From JBCDLI01 sp038745535 (GTDB lineage Bacteria > Pseudomonadota > Alphaproteobacteria > Rhizobiales > Rhizobiaceae): DNA of 34,521 bases. The notes under the pieces are model-generated. The model had not been told where the DNA came from. It made no database searches and saw only the letters and a program-made list of their open reading frames with translations. The stretch is taken from NCBI GenBank assembly GCA_038745535.1, contig JBCDLI010000022.1:1-34521 (forward strand), given 5' to 3'. Positions 22,840 to 31,504 of this stretch are shown one piece after another. The position numbers and the translations under genes are program-made. The first letter of the stretch is position 1. Each line of letters begins with the position of its first letter.

Positions 22840-25470
22840 ATGCGAACAGAAACAGGCACAGTGTTCCGCCTAGAAGAATACAAGCCAACAAGTCACCTCT
22901 TACATGAGGTCGACCTCAGCTTTTCGCTTTACCCAAATGCGACAAACGTCGTGTCCAAGATGGTGTTTGAACTGCGCAATCAAACTTCAGCAGGTACGGC
23001 GCTAACACTTGATGGTGACGGGCTCGAACTGGCTGGCTTGTTTCTGAATGGACGCGCCATGGGCGCTGACGACTATTCAATAACAGCTGATGGGCTCACG
23101 ATCAGAAATCTCCCTTCAAAAGGTCGGTTCACCCTCGAGATCCACACGACAATCAATCCAGAAGCAAACACGCAATTGATGGGCCTTTACAGATCGAGCG
23201 GGGTCTACTGCACCCAGTGCGAAGCTGAGGGTTTTCGACGGATCACTTACTTCCTCGACCGGCCCGACGTTTTGGCCACTTACACGGTTCGCGTGGAAGG
23301 GCCTCAGGACGAATGTCCGCTTCTTCTGTCAAACGGGAATAGAATTGATGAGGGCGTGCTGGATGGCGGACGCCACTTTGCAGTCTGGCACGATCCTCAC
23401 CCGAAGCCCTGCTATCTTTTTGCGCTCGTAGCCGGCAATCTGGGTCTTCTCGCGGACACGTTTAAGACGATGTCTGGTCGTGAAGTAGCGCTCGAAATCT
23501 ATGTCGAACATGGCAAAGAAGCTCGTGCGGCGTACGCAATGGATGCACTCAAGCGCTCCATGAAATGGGATGAGGATGCGTTTGGTCGCGAATACGATCT
23601 CAGTGTTTTCATGCTTGTAGCCGTGTCGGACTTCAATATGGGGGCGATGGAGAACAAGGGCCTCAACATATTTAACGATAAATATGTGCTCGCCGATCCA
23701 AAGACTGCCACAGACCAAGATTATGCCAACATCGAAGCGATCGTTGCGCACGAGTATTTCCACAATTGGACCGGAAACCGGATCACGTGTCGCGATTGGT
23801 TTCAACTGTGTTTGAAGGAAGGTCTTACCGTCTTTCGCGACCATGAGTTTTCCGCCGACATGCGCGAGCGCGGCGTCAAACGAATTGCAGAAGTGCGGCT
23901 TTTGCGATCCCAGCAATTCCCGGAAGACGCTGGCCCCCTCGCCCATCCGGTCCGGCCGCGGCACTACAAAGAGATCAATAATTTCTACACCGCGACGGTC
24001 TATGAGAAGGGCTCGGAAGTCGTCCGAATGTTGCGGACGATTTTGGGCGAAGAAAAATTCCGAGCCGGTATCGATCTTTATTTCGACCGCCACGATGGCG
24101 ATGCAGCGACAATTGAAGACTGGGTCAGGTGCTTCGAGGACGCCACGGGCGAAGACCTATCGCAATTTGCACTGTGGTACGAGCAGCCGGGCACGCCGAA
24201 CATTGCCTTCGCGACCGATTATGACACCGACAGCAGAACATTTACGGTGTCAGCCACGCAGACTTTAAAAGCGCCAATTGCAGGCAGCGGAACGCGGGCG
24301 ATGCACGTGCCGATTACGTTCAACTTGCTAGCCAAAGACGGCGAAGCGCTTTCACCGACGCAGATTTCTGGCGGACGGGTGGACGACGGCGTGATGCATC
24401 TCACGAAAGCAAGCGAAGATTTTGTTTTCGGTGAAATCGACCAAGAGCCGATCCTCTCCACACTTTTGGGCTTTTCGGCGCCGGTAACATCGCTGCCGCG
24501 GCCAGATCGTTCTCACCTGCTCTTCATTGCACAAAATGAGACCGATGATTTTGCACGCTGGGATGCGCTCAACAGCCTCATGACGCGCCATATTTCAGCA
24601 GCTGTCTTATCGGACGATGAAGCCGCAGACGGCGAAGAAGTCTTTGATGCGATATTAGATACAGCCTGCGATGATCGATTTGGCCAAGCGTTCCGCGCGC
24701 TCTGCCTAACGCTGCCAAGTGAGCAGGATATTGGTCGTGAGATTCAAAACGACATCAATCCAGACGCTATTTTCCGAGCGGTTCAAAGTGCGTATGAGAG
24801 CTTAAGCACGCGTGGTGCGGCGCGACTAGGGAGGCTCTATAATAGTATCGATACGAGTGGTGAATTCAGCGCCTCTTCAAAAGAGGCGGGCAAACGGGCG
24901 CTTAAAAACCGCCTTCTCACGCTATTATGCTACGCCGCTGATGAAACCGAGCTTGCCGCTGAACGGTTCCGGTCCGCCAATAACATGACGGAGCAGCTTC
25001 ATGCCTTAATGCTCTTGGTGCACCTTGACGGTGAAACTGGACCGGAAGCGGTCTCGGAATTTGAAAATACTTTTGGCACTGATCCGGTGGTGATGGATAA
25101 GTGGTTCACGGTCCAAGCGACCAAGCCTGGAAGTGGCGCTCTGCATAACGTGCAACAGCTTGCAAATCACTCGCGCTTCTCATGGGACAATCCGAACCGT
25201 GTTCGCGCGCTTTTGGGGGCGTTCAGTGCTGGTAATGCGAGTGGGTTCAATCGCCAGGATGGCGAAGGTTATAACTATTTATGTGCTAAATGCGCACAGA
25301 TTGATGCGAAAAATCCGCAGCTCGCGGCACGGCTGCTCACTGCGATGCGTTCATGGAAGAGCTTGGAAAAACACCGACGCAACAAAGCGTTGGCCGCGCT
25401 GACTGAGTTGGATAGCAAGCCCCGTAAATCGCGCGATCTTTCCGAAATGGTTGAGCGAATGATCCGCTAA
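22840..25470 (+). CDS. pepN: Aminopeptidase N (M1 family zinc metallopeptidase)
   Basis: The 876-residue cytoplasmic aminopeptidase is of the E. coli PepN type and removes N-terminal residues from peptides. The substrate-anchoring GAMEN motif is at residues 268-272. The zinc site is HEYFH (H304, E305, H308) with the third ligand E327 in 'LCLKEGLTVF'. The N-terminal beta domain starts 'FRLEEYKPTSHLLHEVDLSF' and the C-terminal helical DUF3458-type domain reaches the end. Length matches the family (E. coli PepN is 870). The ribosome site before ATG 22840 is weak. In Sinorhizobium-like genomes pepN lies next to the PleC kinase gene, as here. Confidence 0.96.
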   Translation: MRTETGTVFRLEEYKPTSHLLHEVDLSFSLYPNATNVVSKMVFELRNQTSAGTALTLDGDGLELAGLFLNGRAMGADDYSITADGLTIRNLPSKGRFTLEIHTTINPEANTQLMGLYRSSGVYCTQCEAEGFRRITYFLDRPDVLATYTVRVEGPQDECPLLLSNGNRIDEGVLDGGRHFAVWHDPHPKPCYLFALVAGNLGLLADTFKTMSGREVALEIYVEHGKEARAAYAMDALKRSMKWDEDAFGREYDLSVFMLVAVSDFNMGAMENKGLNIFNDKYVLADPKTATDQDYANIEAIVAHEYFHNWTGNRITCRDWFQLCLKEGLTVFRDHEFSADMRERGVKRIAEVRLLRSQQFPEDAGPLAHPVRPRHYKEINNFYTATVYEKGSEVVRMLRTILGEEKFRAGIDLYFDRHDGDAATIEDWVRCFEDATGEDLSQFALWYEQPGTPNIAFATDYDTDSRTFTVSATQTLKAPIAGSGTRAMHVPITFNLLAKDGEALSPTQISGGRVDDGVMHLTKASEDFVFGEIDQEPILSTLLGFSAPVTSLPRPDRSHLLFIAQNETDDFARWDALNSLMTRHISAAVLSDDEAADGEEVFDAILDTACDDRFGQAFRALCLTLPSEQDIGREIQNDINPDAIFRAVQSAYESLSTRGAARLGRLYNSIDTSGEFSASSKEAGKRALKNRLLTLLCYAADETELAAERFRSANNMTEQLHALMLLVHLDGETGPEAVSEFENTFGTDPVVMDKWFTVQATKPGSGALHNVQQLANHSRFSWDNPNRVRALLGAFSAGNASGFNRQDGEGYNYLCAKCAQIDAKNPQLAARLLTAMRSWKSLEKHRRNKALAALTELDSKPRKSRDLSEMVERMIR

Positions 25471-25515
25471 AGGCCATCCACTCTCAAAAAAAATGCATTG
25501 CCCTGTGGACAACGA

Positions 25516-25531
25516 GAATCAGTTTTGATTC
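25516..25531. promoter_or_regulatory. Paired GANTC (CcrM) sites in an inverted repeat upstream of the PleC-like gene
   Basis: GAATCA-GTTT-TGATTC is a perfect 6-base inverted repeat in which each arm holds a GANTC sequence, the methylation target of CcrM in alphaproteobacteria. It lies in the pepN-kinase gap, 35 bases before a TATAAT hexamer (25566-25571). CcrM sites in promoters are often linked to GcrA-dependent, cell-cycle-timed transcription, which would suit a PleC-like kinase. The functional reading is inference. Confidence 0.5.
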
Positions 25532-25640
25532 ACTCCCAACCAGACAGAGTTTGCGTTCTTCTCAGTATAATTCGGTTTGGGGCTTAACGTCGGCAGGGGC
25601 TGCCGCGTAACGGGGAATCTATTGTTTGCTCAGGGAATTT

Positions 25641-25658
25641 TCGGAAGCATGCTTCCGA
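25641..25658 (+). promoter_or_regulatory. 18-bp perfect palindrome centred on the kinase start codon
   Basis: TCGGAAGCATGCTTCCGA is fully self-complementary and the ATG at 25649 sits at its centre. In mRNA it can form a 7-bp stem with the tetraloop CAUG, placing the start codon in the loop and the GGAAG sequence in the stem, while AGGGA (25632-25636) remains outside. It may tune translation initiation or be an operator. Confidence 0.5.
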
Positions 25659-27988
25659 TCAACAGAAAAGTTGCGTCTAAAAATGACGTTGTCGATGGCG
25701 AGTTTCGGGGAAGTCAAATTCACCAGCTAACGCTGTCGGCGGTGATCGTACTCGTTCTACTTGGCGCGCTCACGGCAATCGGATTTCACTTAAATCACAA
25801 TCGGCTTGATGCGGAGAAACACGCTATGGACGCGTTGGAGGTCGTCGTCGCACGCGTCGAATTGGCAGCTCGAGAAGCTGCACTCCAGCAAGATGCATCA
25901 CGCAGATCGTCGAGCCTCAACTCCTCTGTCGACGCCGAGTTACATCGGGCCTCGTGCTCGGAAGACCGACTTTGCCTTATTTTAGATCAAGCGGGTCAAC
26001 TGAAGGCGTCGTTGAGCGAAGTCAGCATCGGTTCAGATAGTCCAGTCGGGAGCTTTTTAGCTGGAAAGCAGCTTCGCGAGCTCATCAGGTCCCCCGGTGT
26101 CGTCATGCCTATCAAAGTTGATGGAGCGGCGGCCTACGCGGCTCTATCACCCGCTATTTTCGGCGAAGACCAATTATTGGTGATCGAAACCGCCACCTCC
26201 GTTTTCACATCATGGTGGCGATCTGCTTGGCTGCATCTGGCAATTTTCTCCGCATTTGCGATCCCATTGCTTTTTGTTCTTGGCAGCTTTTACCGCCAGC
26301 GTAGTCGCGCCGACCAAGCCAATGCTCGGTCAAACCTGATCCACCGGCGTATGGAAACAGCGCTTTCGCGCGGCCTTTGCGGCTTGTGGGACTGGGACTT
26401 GAAAGACGGCACCGTGCATTGGTCGCGGTCGATGTATGAACTTCTCGGTTATCCTCCGTCCACCCAGATGCTTTCGATCAATGACGTGACAGAACTTGTC
26501 CATACCGACGATATTGACCTTTTCGAGATCGCAAATCAGGCCGCAGCCGGACGGATTGAGCGCGTCGACGAGCTGTTTCGAATGAGGCACGCGAACGGCT
26601 CCTATGTCTGGGTGCGGATACGAACGGAAGTCGTCGAGGGCGCCAACAACCAAATACATATGATCGGTATTGCCGCCGATGTGACCGAAAACCATCGTTT
26701 GGCGCGAGAAAATGCTGCGGCCAGCCAGCGTTTGAAGGCGGCGATTGAAACGACTGCCGCGAGCTTTGCCCTTTGGGACGCGAAAGACCGTCTGGTAATG
26801 GCGAACAGCCGCTTTGCGGATTTCCATGGTTTGCACCCTCGCGATGCGCTGCCTGGCACGCCGCGCGAGGAGATAAAGGCTCTCATCAAGCCGCCGATTA
26901 TGGAAAAAGAAGTGGGGACCAGTGACTTGTCAGGGTCGGGGTGCCGAACGGTAGAACGGTTGCTCCACGACGAGCGCTGGATACAAGTGAGCGAGAGATC
27001 GACGAAAGATGGCGGGACGATTTCCGTTGGCACCGACATCACACTGATCAAAAACCATGAGCAAATGCACCTCAGCAACGAACAATTGCTGATGGCCACG
27101 GTGGAAGAACTACAAGCCGAACGTCGGCTGAGCCAAGAAAAGACGCAAAAACTGGAAGACGCCAACCATCGGCTGGAAGAAGCCACCGACCGTGCGAAGC
27201 GTGCCTATGAAGCGAAATCCGCGTTCTTGGCGAACATGTCTCACGAGCTTCGCACGCCATTAAATGCGATCCTTGGTTTCTCTGATATCATGAAACGGGG
27301 CGTGTTTGGTCCAGTCGGAAACGAAAAGTACTCTGCATACGCCCACGATATATTCACCAGCGGTTCTCACCTAATGGAGATGGTGAACGACATCCTTGAG
27401 ATGTCGAAAATTGAGGCAGGTCGGGTCGTGCTGGAGAGCGAGGATATGGATCTGCAGCCAATTATCGCCGAAGCGGTGCAGATGCTATCAGTTGAGGCAG
27501 CCGAAAACGAAATTGAATTTGACTATCAGATACCGGAAGAGCTGCGGATTTTCGCTGATCGCCGCGCTCTGCGCCAGACACTTATCAATTTGATTTCCAA
27601 TGCTGTAAAATTCACCGATGCGGGTGGAAAGGTGACGGTATACGCGCGATGCCTGCATTCTTCCGTCGAAATTGAAATAGAAGATACTGGGTGCGGCATT
27701 CCGACAAATGCCCTAACGAAAATTGGCAAGCCGTTCGAGCAGGTGCAGGGTCATCTGGCACGTAATCACAAGGGGACGGGCCTTGGACTTGCAATTGCGA
27801 AGTCCCTTACGGAACTCCACAGCGGCACCTTAGAGGTAGAGTCAACCGAAGGCGTTGGTACCCGGGTCCTCGTCACGCTTCCACAACAACACGGAAATTG
27901 CTGCGAGCAGCGTGACAGTGCCGATATTGCTGATGTTATCGCGGATTTAGAGGTCCGGCAGAACAGCGAAAACGGGCTCCTCGCTTAG
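25649..27988 (+). CDS. pleC: PleC-like hybrid-free sensor histidine kinase with PAS domains
   Basis: The protein has 779 residues from ATG 25649; an upstream TTG start is less likely. The N-terminus has a helix at about residues 24-46, a periplasmic domain of about 150 residues and a second helix at 193-216. Two PAS regions follow (about 232-350 with 'MYELLGYPPSTQM', and 355-470), then a coiled coil and a HisKA domain with phospho-histidine H532 in 'MSHELRTPLNAILGFSD'. 'FGPVGNEKYSAYAHDIFTSG' (in sequence) is very close to the PleC/DivJ group. The HATPase domain has 'NLISNAVKFT', 'DTGCGIP' and 'GTGLGLAIAKSL'. No receiver domain is fused. PleC controls DivK phosphorylation and polarity; orthology rests on similarity and synteny with pepN and glnE as I recall it. 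Confidence 0.82.
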   Translation: MLPINRKVASKNDVVDGEFRGSQIHQLTLSAVIVLVLLGALTAIGFHLNHNRLDAEKHAMDALEVVVARVELAAREAALQQDASRRSSSLNSSVDAELHRASCSEDRLCLILDQAGQLKASLSEVSIGSDSPVGSFLAGKQLRELIRSPGVVMPIKVDGAAAYAALSPAIFGEDQLLVIETATSVFTSWWRSAWLHLAIFSAFAIPLLFVLGSFYRQRSRADQANARSNLIHRRMETALSRGLCGLWDWDLKDGTVHWSRSMYELLGYPPSTQMLSINDVTELVHTDDIDLFEIANQAAAGRIERVDELFRMRHANGSYVWVRIRTEVVEGANNQIHMIGIAADVTENHRLARENAAASQRLKAAIETTAASFALWDAKDRLVMANSRFADFHGLHPRDALPGTPREEIKALIKPPIMEKEVGTSDLSGSGCRTVERLLHDERWIQVSERSTKDGGTISVGTDITLIKNHEQMHLSNEQLLMATVEELQAERRLSQEKTQKLEDANHRLEEATDRAKRAYEAKSAFLANMSHELRTPLNAILGFSDIMKRGVFGPVGNEKYSAYAHDIFTSGSHLMEMVNDILEMSKIEAGRVVLESEDMDLQPIIAEAVQMLSVEAAENEIEFDYQIPEELRIFADRRALRQTLINLISNAVKFTDAGGKVTVYARCLHSSVEIEIEDTGCGIPTNALTKIGKPFEQVQGHLARNHKGTGLGLAIAKSLTELHSGTLEVESTEGVGTRVLVTLPQQHGNCCEQRDSADIADVIADLEVRQNSENGLLA

Positions 27989-27994
27989 TTTATC

Positions 27995-28020
27995 CGCCCA
28001 TCCAAAAATTTGGATGGGCG
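27995..28020 (+). terminator. Terminator of the PleC-like gene
   Basis: CGCCCATCCAAA and TTTGGATGGGCG are perfect 12-base arms with two bases between; the stable part is the GC-rich lower stem with an A/T-rich loop. It starts seven bases after the kinase stop codon and is followed by a T-richer stretch on the plus strand (TTAGATTTTC). It may also act for the converging EF-hand gene. Confidence 0.7.
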
Positions 28021-28053
28021 CCCTTAGATTTTCTCGTGATATTACCGCTGCTT

Positions 28054-28494
28054 TCAAAGGCGACCGCGACGAGCAGGTAACTCGTCAGCTTCTATACTGC
28101 CCGAATTATCCAAATCGAAGAAGGCAAACGCTTTGTCGGCGCGTTCCTCAATTTCTGCCAGCGTGACAGTCCCATTACCATCAATGTCGACGCGAGACAT
28201 TACGGGGGTCACACCACGTGCTCTGCGCATGCCACGATTTTGACCGAACGTTTCGGCCTCCTCCATCGTTACAGAGTCATCGTTATTCAGATCAGCCTCG
28301 GCGTAGCGGGCGGTGATAAATTCGCTCAGTTCCTCTCGCGTGATCGCGCCATTGCGGTCTGTGTCAATCTGTTGGATTAAGCGCATTGCACCGCGCTCGC
28401 CGAGCTTTGTCTCGTCCGCATGCGCCTGTCCGATTGCGCCCAGAGAAAACACAAGTAGTCCAGTAAGTGCGATGGTCGTGGTTGATTGTGCCAT
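28054..28494 (-). CDS. Secreted EF-hand calcium-binding protein with four loops
   Basis: The protein has 146 residues from ATG 28494, which follows an AAGGAG ribosome site; the frame is open further upstream only as overlap with the glnE end. A signal peptide spans residues 1-26 (ending GQAHA). Four canonical 12-residue EF loops follow: DTDRNGAITREE (44-55), DLNNDDSVTMEE (68-79), DIDGNGTVTLAE (103-114) and DLDNSGSIEADE (127-138), each with Asp at position 1 and Glu at 12. This two-pair layout resembles calmodulin-like bacterial calcerythrin/calsymin proteins, here exported to the periplasm or outside. It lies 55 bases after glnE on the same strand and may be read from that transcript or its own promoter. 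Confidence 0.88.
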   Translation of the reverse strand: MAQSTTTIALTGLLVFSLGAIGQAHADETKLGERGAMRLIQQIDTDRNGAITREELSEFITARYAEADLNNDDSVTMEEAETFGQNRGMRRARGVTPVMSRVDIDGNGTVTLAEIEERADKAFAFFDLDNSGSIEADELPARRGRL

Positions 28495-28549
28495 GGTAGG
28501 CTCCTTTGAAAGCCATCCCAATTTTTGCTTTTTGAGACCCGCCCCGGTC

Positions 28550-31486
28550 TCAGTCTTCCAGTTTTCCAAGTATCTCATCGCGGATTTCAACCACTCGTGC
28601 TTGTGTCGCTTTAAGATGTTGCTCGAGGTCTTCAAAGCTGTCGACTGGAAACTCTTTCAGCATTCGGTCAACGATTGCTGTTGGAGTTTTGTCCGCCGTT
28701 ATCGCCTCGGTCGTGCACAAACGCGTGAGTTGGATGATTGCGGTGTATTGCTTCCATGCTGCGATGAGCTCATTCATGTGTCTGGCATCTGCGACACCTG
28801 CCGTCAGCGCCGATCGAAAGATATCGGGAGCTTTGGCAGCGCGCAAATTACCATTGTGTAATTGTGTGAGGCGCAAATATTGAGCGATGAAATCCACATC
28901 TGTACTGCCGCCGTTGACCCGCTTCACATCAAACGTGTCGGCCCCGGGCTTTTCTCGCATCAACCGGGCACGCATCTCCGAGACATCATTTTTGGTTTTG
29001 GATGCATCTCTCTCGACGGCGATCACATTCACTACCGTTTCAGCAACCTCAGCCATAAGACTTGCATCGCCGCAGATAGGCCGGGCTCGGCACAACGCCA
29101 TATGTTCCCATGTCCATGCTTCTTCGCGCTGGTACTTGGTGAACTGCCGCAGGCTTGTGGCAAGTGGGCCCTTGTTGCCGGAGGGGCGGAGCCGGAAGTC
29201 GAGTTCGTAGAGAATACCCTGTGCCATGGGTGCGCTTAAAGCGGCGATCAGCCGTTGGGTCAGTCTGATGTAGTACTGAGAAACAGCAATCTGACGGGGA
29301 CCATTACTCATCACCTCATCGTCTTCGACATCATAGATCAAGATAAGATCAAGGTCCGATGTGGTGGTCATTTCGCACGAGCCTAAACGCCCAAGCGCCA
29401 AGAGGCAGACCCGTCCACCGGGGACTAGCCCATGTTTTTCTTTCACATTGTGCGCAGCGATCGCCAGTGCTTTCGAGACAACCAAGGCTGCGATATTCGT
29501 GTATGCATTTCCGGCTTCAACCGGCGTTATCACTGATGTCAAAAGCCGGACACCGACGAGGAAACGTTGTTCGCGCGCAAAGATCCGAATTCGATCAAGC
29601 TGCTCTTCCTCACCGTCTATATCTTCGAGAAATGCGTCTAGCCGCGCCTGCAGTTCGTTAGTGTCCGGCGCACCAGCAACGAAAGACGGATCAAGAAGCC
29701 CATCAAACACGAGCGGATTTTCCACAATAGTATCGGCAAGCGAAGGCGCAGCAGACAGTATTGTCGGGAGCAGTCTCAGGAGTTCGGGCTTGGATTGCAG
29801 CAGTGAGAAGAGCTGCATTCCTACCGGAAGGCGCGCAAGCAGGGCGTCGAACCGGATCAACGCAGCATCTGCTTGTTGTGTTTTTCCAAATTCTTCCAAA
29901 AGAAATGGCGTCAGCTCGGTGAGACGTTCTCGAGCTTTTTCCCACTGCAGCGCACGGTATCTTCCCGTATGCCACGTACGAACGATGTTCCAAATATCGC
30001 GTGGACGTTGAAACCCGAGCGCTTCAAGAGCATCAACAGTCGATGGGTCCACCTCCCCTCCAGTGAATGACAGATTTTCTCCGTCGAGCCCAAGGTCGGC
30101 TTCTTTCTCAAACAACTCGCCGAAGTGTTTTTCAACGCTTCGCAGTTGATGGAGAAGCTCTTCGCGAAAATTGTCTGTCTCTGGAAAACCGAGCAATGAC
30201 GCCAGTTGAGCGACGCGTTTGGAATCAGTCGGAACGGTATGGCTTTGCTCGTCGGCATACATCTGGATACCGTGTTCGACGTGACGTAGAAACTCATAGG
30301 CGTGCTGGAGATCGACCGAGACCTGCGGTGCTATCCAGCCTTTCTTGGCAAACACCTCAAGCATCTCGATTGTACCGCGTTTGCGAAGGTCGTGATCACG
30401 TCCACCCGCGATAAGCTGTTGCGTTTGCACGAAGAACTCGATTTCGCGAATGCCGCCCCGCCCCAACTTTACGTTGTGTCCCTCAATGGCAATGCCATTC
30501 TCACCGCGGTGGGCGTTGATCTGTCTCTTAATCGACTTGATGTCAGAAATTGCCGCATAATCGAGATATCGGCGCCAGATGAAGGGCAGTAATTCAGCAA
30601 GGAAATCAGACCCAGCGTCTATATCACCTGCAATACAGTCTGCCTTGATGAGCGCGGCGCGCTCCCAATTTTGACCGCGGGCTTCATAGTAACTCAGGGC
30701 GAAATCGCGACTGATCGCGAGTGGGGTGGCGCCCGGATCAGGTCTCAATCTAAGATCGGTTCGAAAGACATAGCCCTCCCCGGTTCGCTCATCCATGATC
30801 TGAACGAGACCACGAGCGAAACGCGACATCACTTCTGGATAGGACTTGTTGCCAGAAAGACGGATGACATCGGAGGTGGGATCAAAAACAATGATCAAAT
30901 CAATATCGGAGGAATAATTAAGTTCCCGCGCACCGAGCTTACCCATCGCAATGATTGATATACCGCTTTTGGCCGATGGTTTCTCCGCACTTTTGTCCAC
31001 AAGTTCAATCAGGCCTGCGTTCGCTAATTCGAACAGAAGGAAGTCGCAGGCGACCTGAAGGGCCTTGGCGGCAAACCGCGAGAGGACAGCGGCAGCTTCC
31101 AGTGGTGATGCCTGCCCGGAAAGTTCCGCCAACGCCGCAGATAAGTGAACCTTCGACTTCGTGGTCCGCAATGCCGACATCACCTCGGCCTTTGTTTGAC
31201 CTTTCAGCTGCAAACCGAGGGCGTCTAGTTCGCTCTTGATCGCTTCAAAAACCGAGACCCATCGATTTTGGCACAGCGCAATAATCAGCTTTGGATGGGC
31301 TTCAATCGCACGACAGAGATAAGGTGAGTTCTCTGCTACAGTGCGTAGAAAGTCTCGAAATTCAGGAAATTCTTTGAGTTCATCTCCATCAAGAAAATCA
31401 ATTGATGCGGCCTCTGCTGCATCGGCATCCGCTTCTGATCTCGCGAAAGTCTTGAAATTACCTTCGGCAAATGATGACGACTTCAT
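28550..31486 (-). CDS. glnE: Bifunctional glutamine synthetase adenylyltransferase/deadenylyltransferase
   Basis: The 978-residue protein is close to the usual GlnE length. It contains two nucleotidyltransferase domains, each followed by a helical GlnD_UR-type domain. The first has 'GKLGARELNYSSDIDLIIVFD' in sequence (around residue 180), the deadenylylating half. The second has 'GRLGSCEMTTTSDLDLILIYD' in sequence (around residue 695), the adenylylating half. The paired D-x-D metal-binding acids are present in both. GlnE attaches AMP to glutamine synthetase when nitrogen is plentiful and removes it in limitation, under PII control. It starts 18 bases after the histidine kinase stop with GGAGACGGG before the ATG, so it is co-transcribed with the two-component genes. 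Confidence 0.96.
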   Translation of the reverse strand: MKSSSFAEGNFKTFARSEADADAAEAASIDFLDGDELKEFPEFRDFLRTVAENSPYLCRAIEAHPKLIIALCQNRWVSVFEAIKSELDALGLQLKGQTKAEVMSALRTTKSKVHLSAALAELSGQASPLEAAAVLSRFAAKALQVACDFLLFELANAGLIELVDKSAEKPSAKSGISIIAMGKLGARELNYSSDIDLIIVFDPTSDVIRLSGNKSYPEVMSRFARGLVQIMDERTGEGYVFRTDLRLRPDPGATPLAISRDFALSYYEARGQNWERAALIKADCIAGDIDAGSDFLAELLPFIWRRYLDYAAISDIKSIKRQINAHRGENGIAIEGHNVKLGRGGIREIEFFVQTQQLIAGGRDHDLRKRGTIEMLEVFAKKGWIAPQVSVDLQHAYEFLRHVEHGIQMYADEQSHTVPTDSKRVAQLASLLGFPETDNFREELLHQLRSVEKHFGELFEKEADLGLDGENLSFTGGEVDPSTVDALEALGFQRPRDIWNIVRTWHTGRYRALQWEKARERLTELTPFLLEEFGKTQQADAALIRFDALLARLPVGMQLFSLLQSKPELLRLLPTILSAAPSLADTIVENPLVFDGLLDPSFVAGAPDTNELQARLDAFLEDIDGEEEQLDRIRIFAREQRFLVGVRLLTSVITPVEAGNAYTNIAALVVSKALAIAAHNVKEKHGLVPGGRVCLLALGRLGSCEMTTTSDLDLILIYDVEDDEVMSNGPRQIAVSQYYIRLTQRLIAALSAPMAQGILYELDFRLRPSGNKGPLATSLRQFTKYQREEAWTWEHMALCRARPICGDASLMAEVAETVVNVIAVERDASKTKNDVSEMRARLMREKPGADTFDVKRVNGGSTDVDFIAQYLRLTQLHNGNLRAAKAPDIFRSALTAGVADARHMNELIAAWKQYTAIIQLTRLCTTEAITADKTPTAIVDRMLKEFPVDSFEDLEQHLKATQARVVEIRDEILGKLED

Positions 31487-31504
31487 TCCCGTCTCCAGCG
31501 GTCC

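Noticed and set aside
23329..24093. 254-codon open frame on the minus strand
   Set aside because: It lies wholly inside pepN, whose motifs are intact in the other frame. Composition fits a shadow frame.
28533..28552. TGAGACC/GGTCTCA hairpin at the glnE stop codon
   Set aside because: On the minus strand it is followed by an A-run, not a T-run, so it is not an intrinsic terminator for glnE. A stabilising role is possible but unsupported.
29361..30011. 216-codon serine-rich open frame on the plus strand
   Set aside because: It is antisense to glnE. The serine/arginine richness is an artefact of reading the opposite strand.
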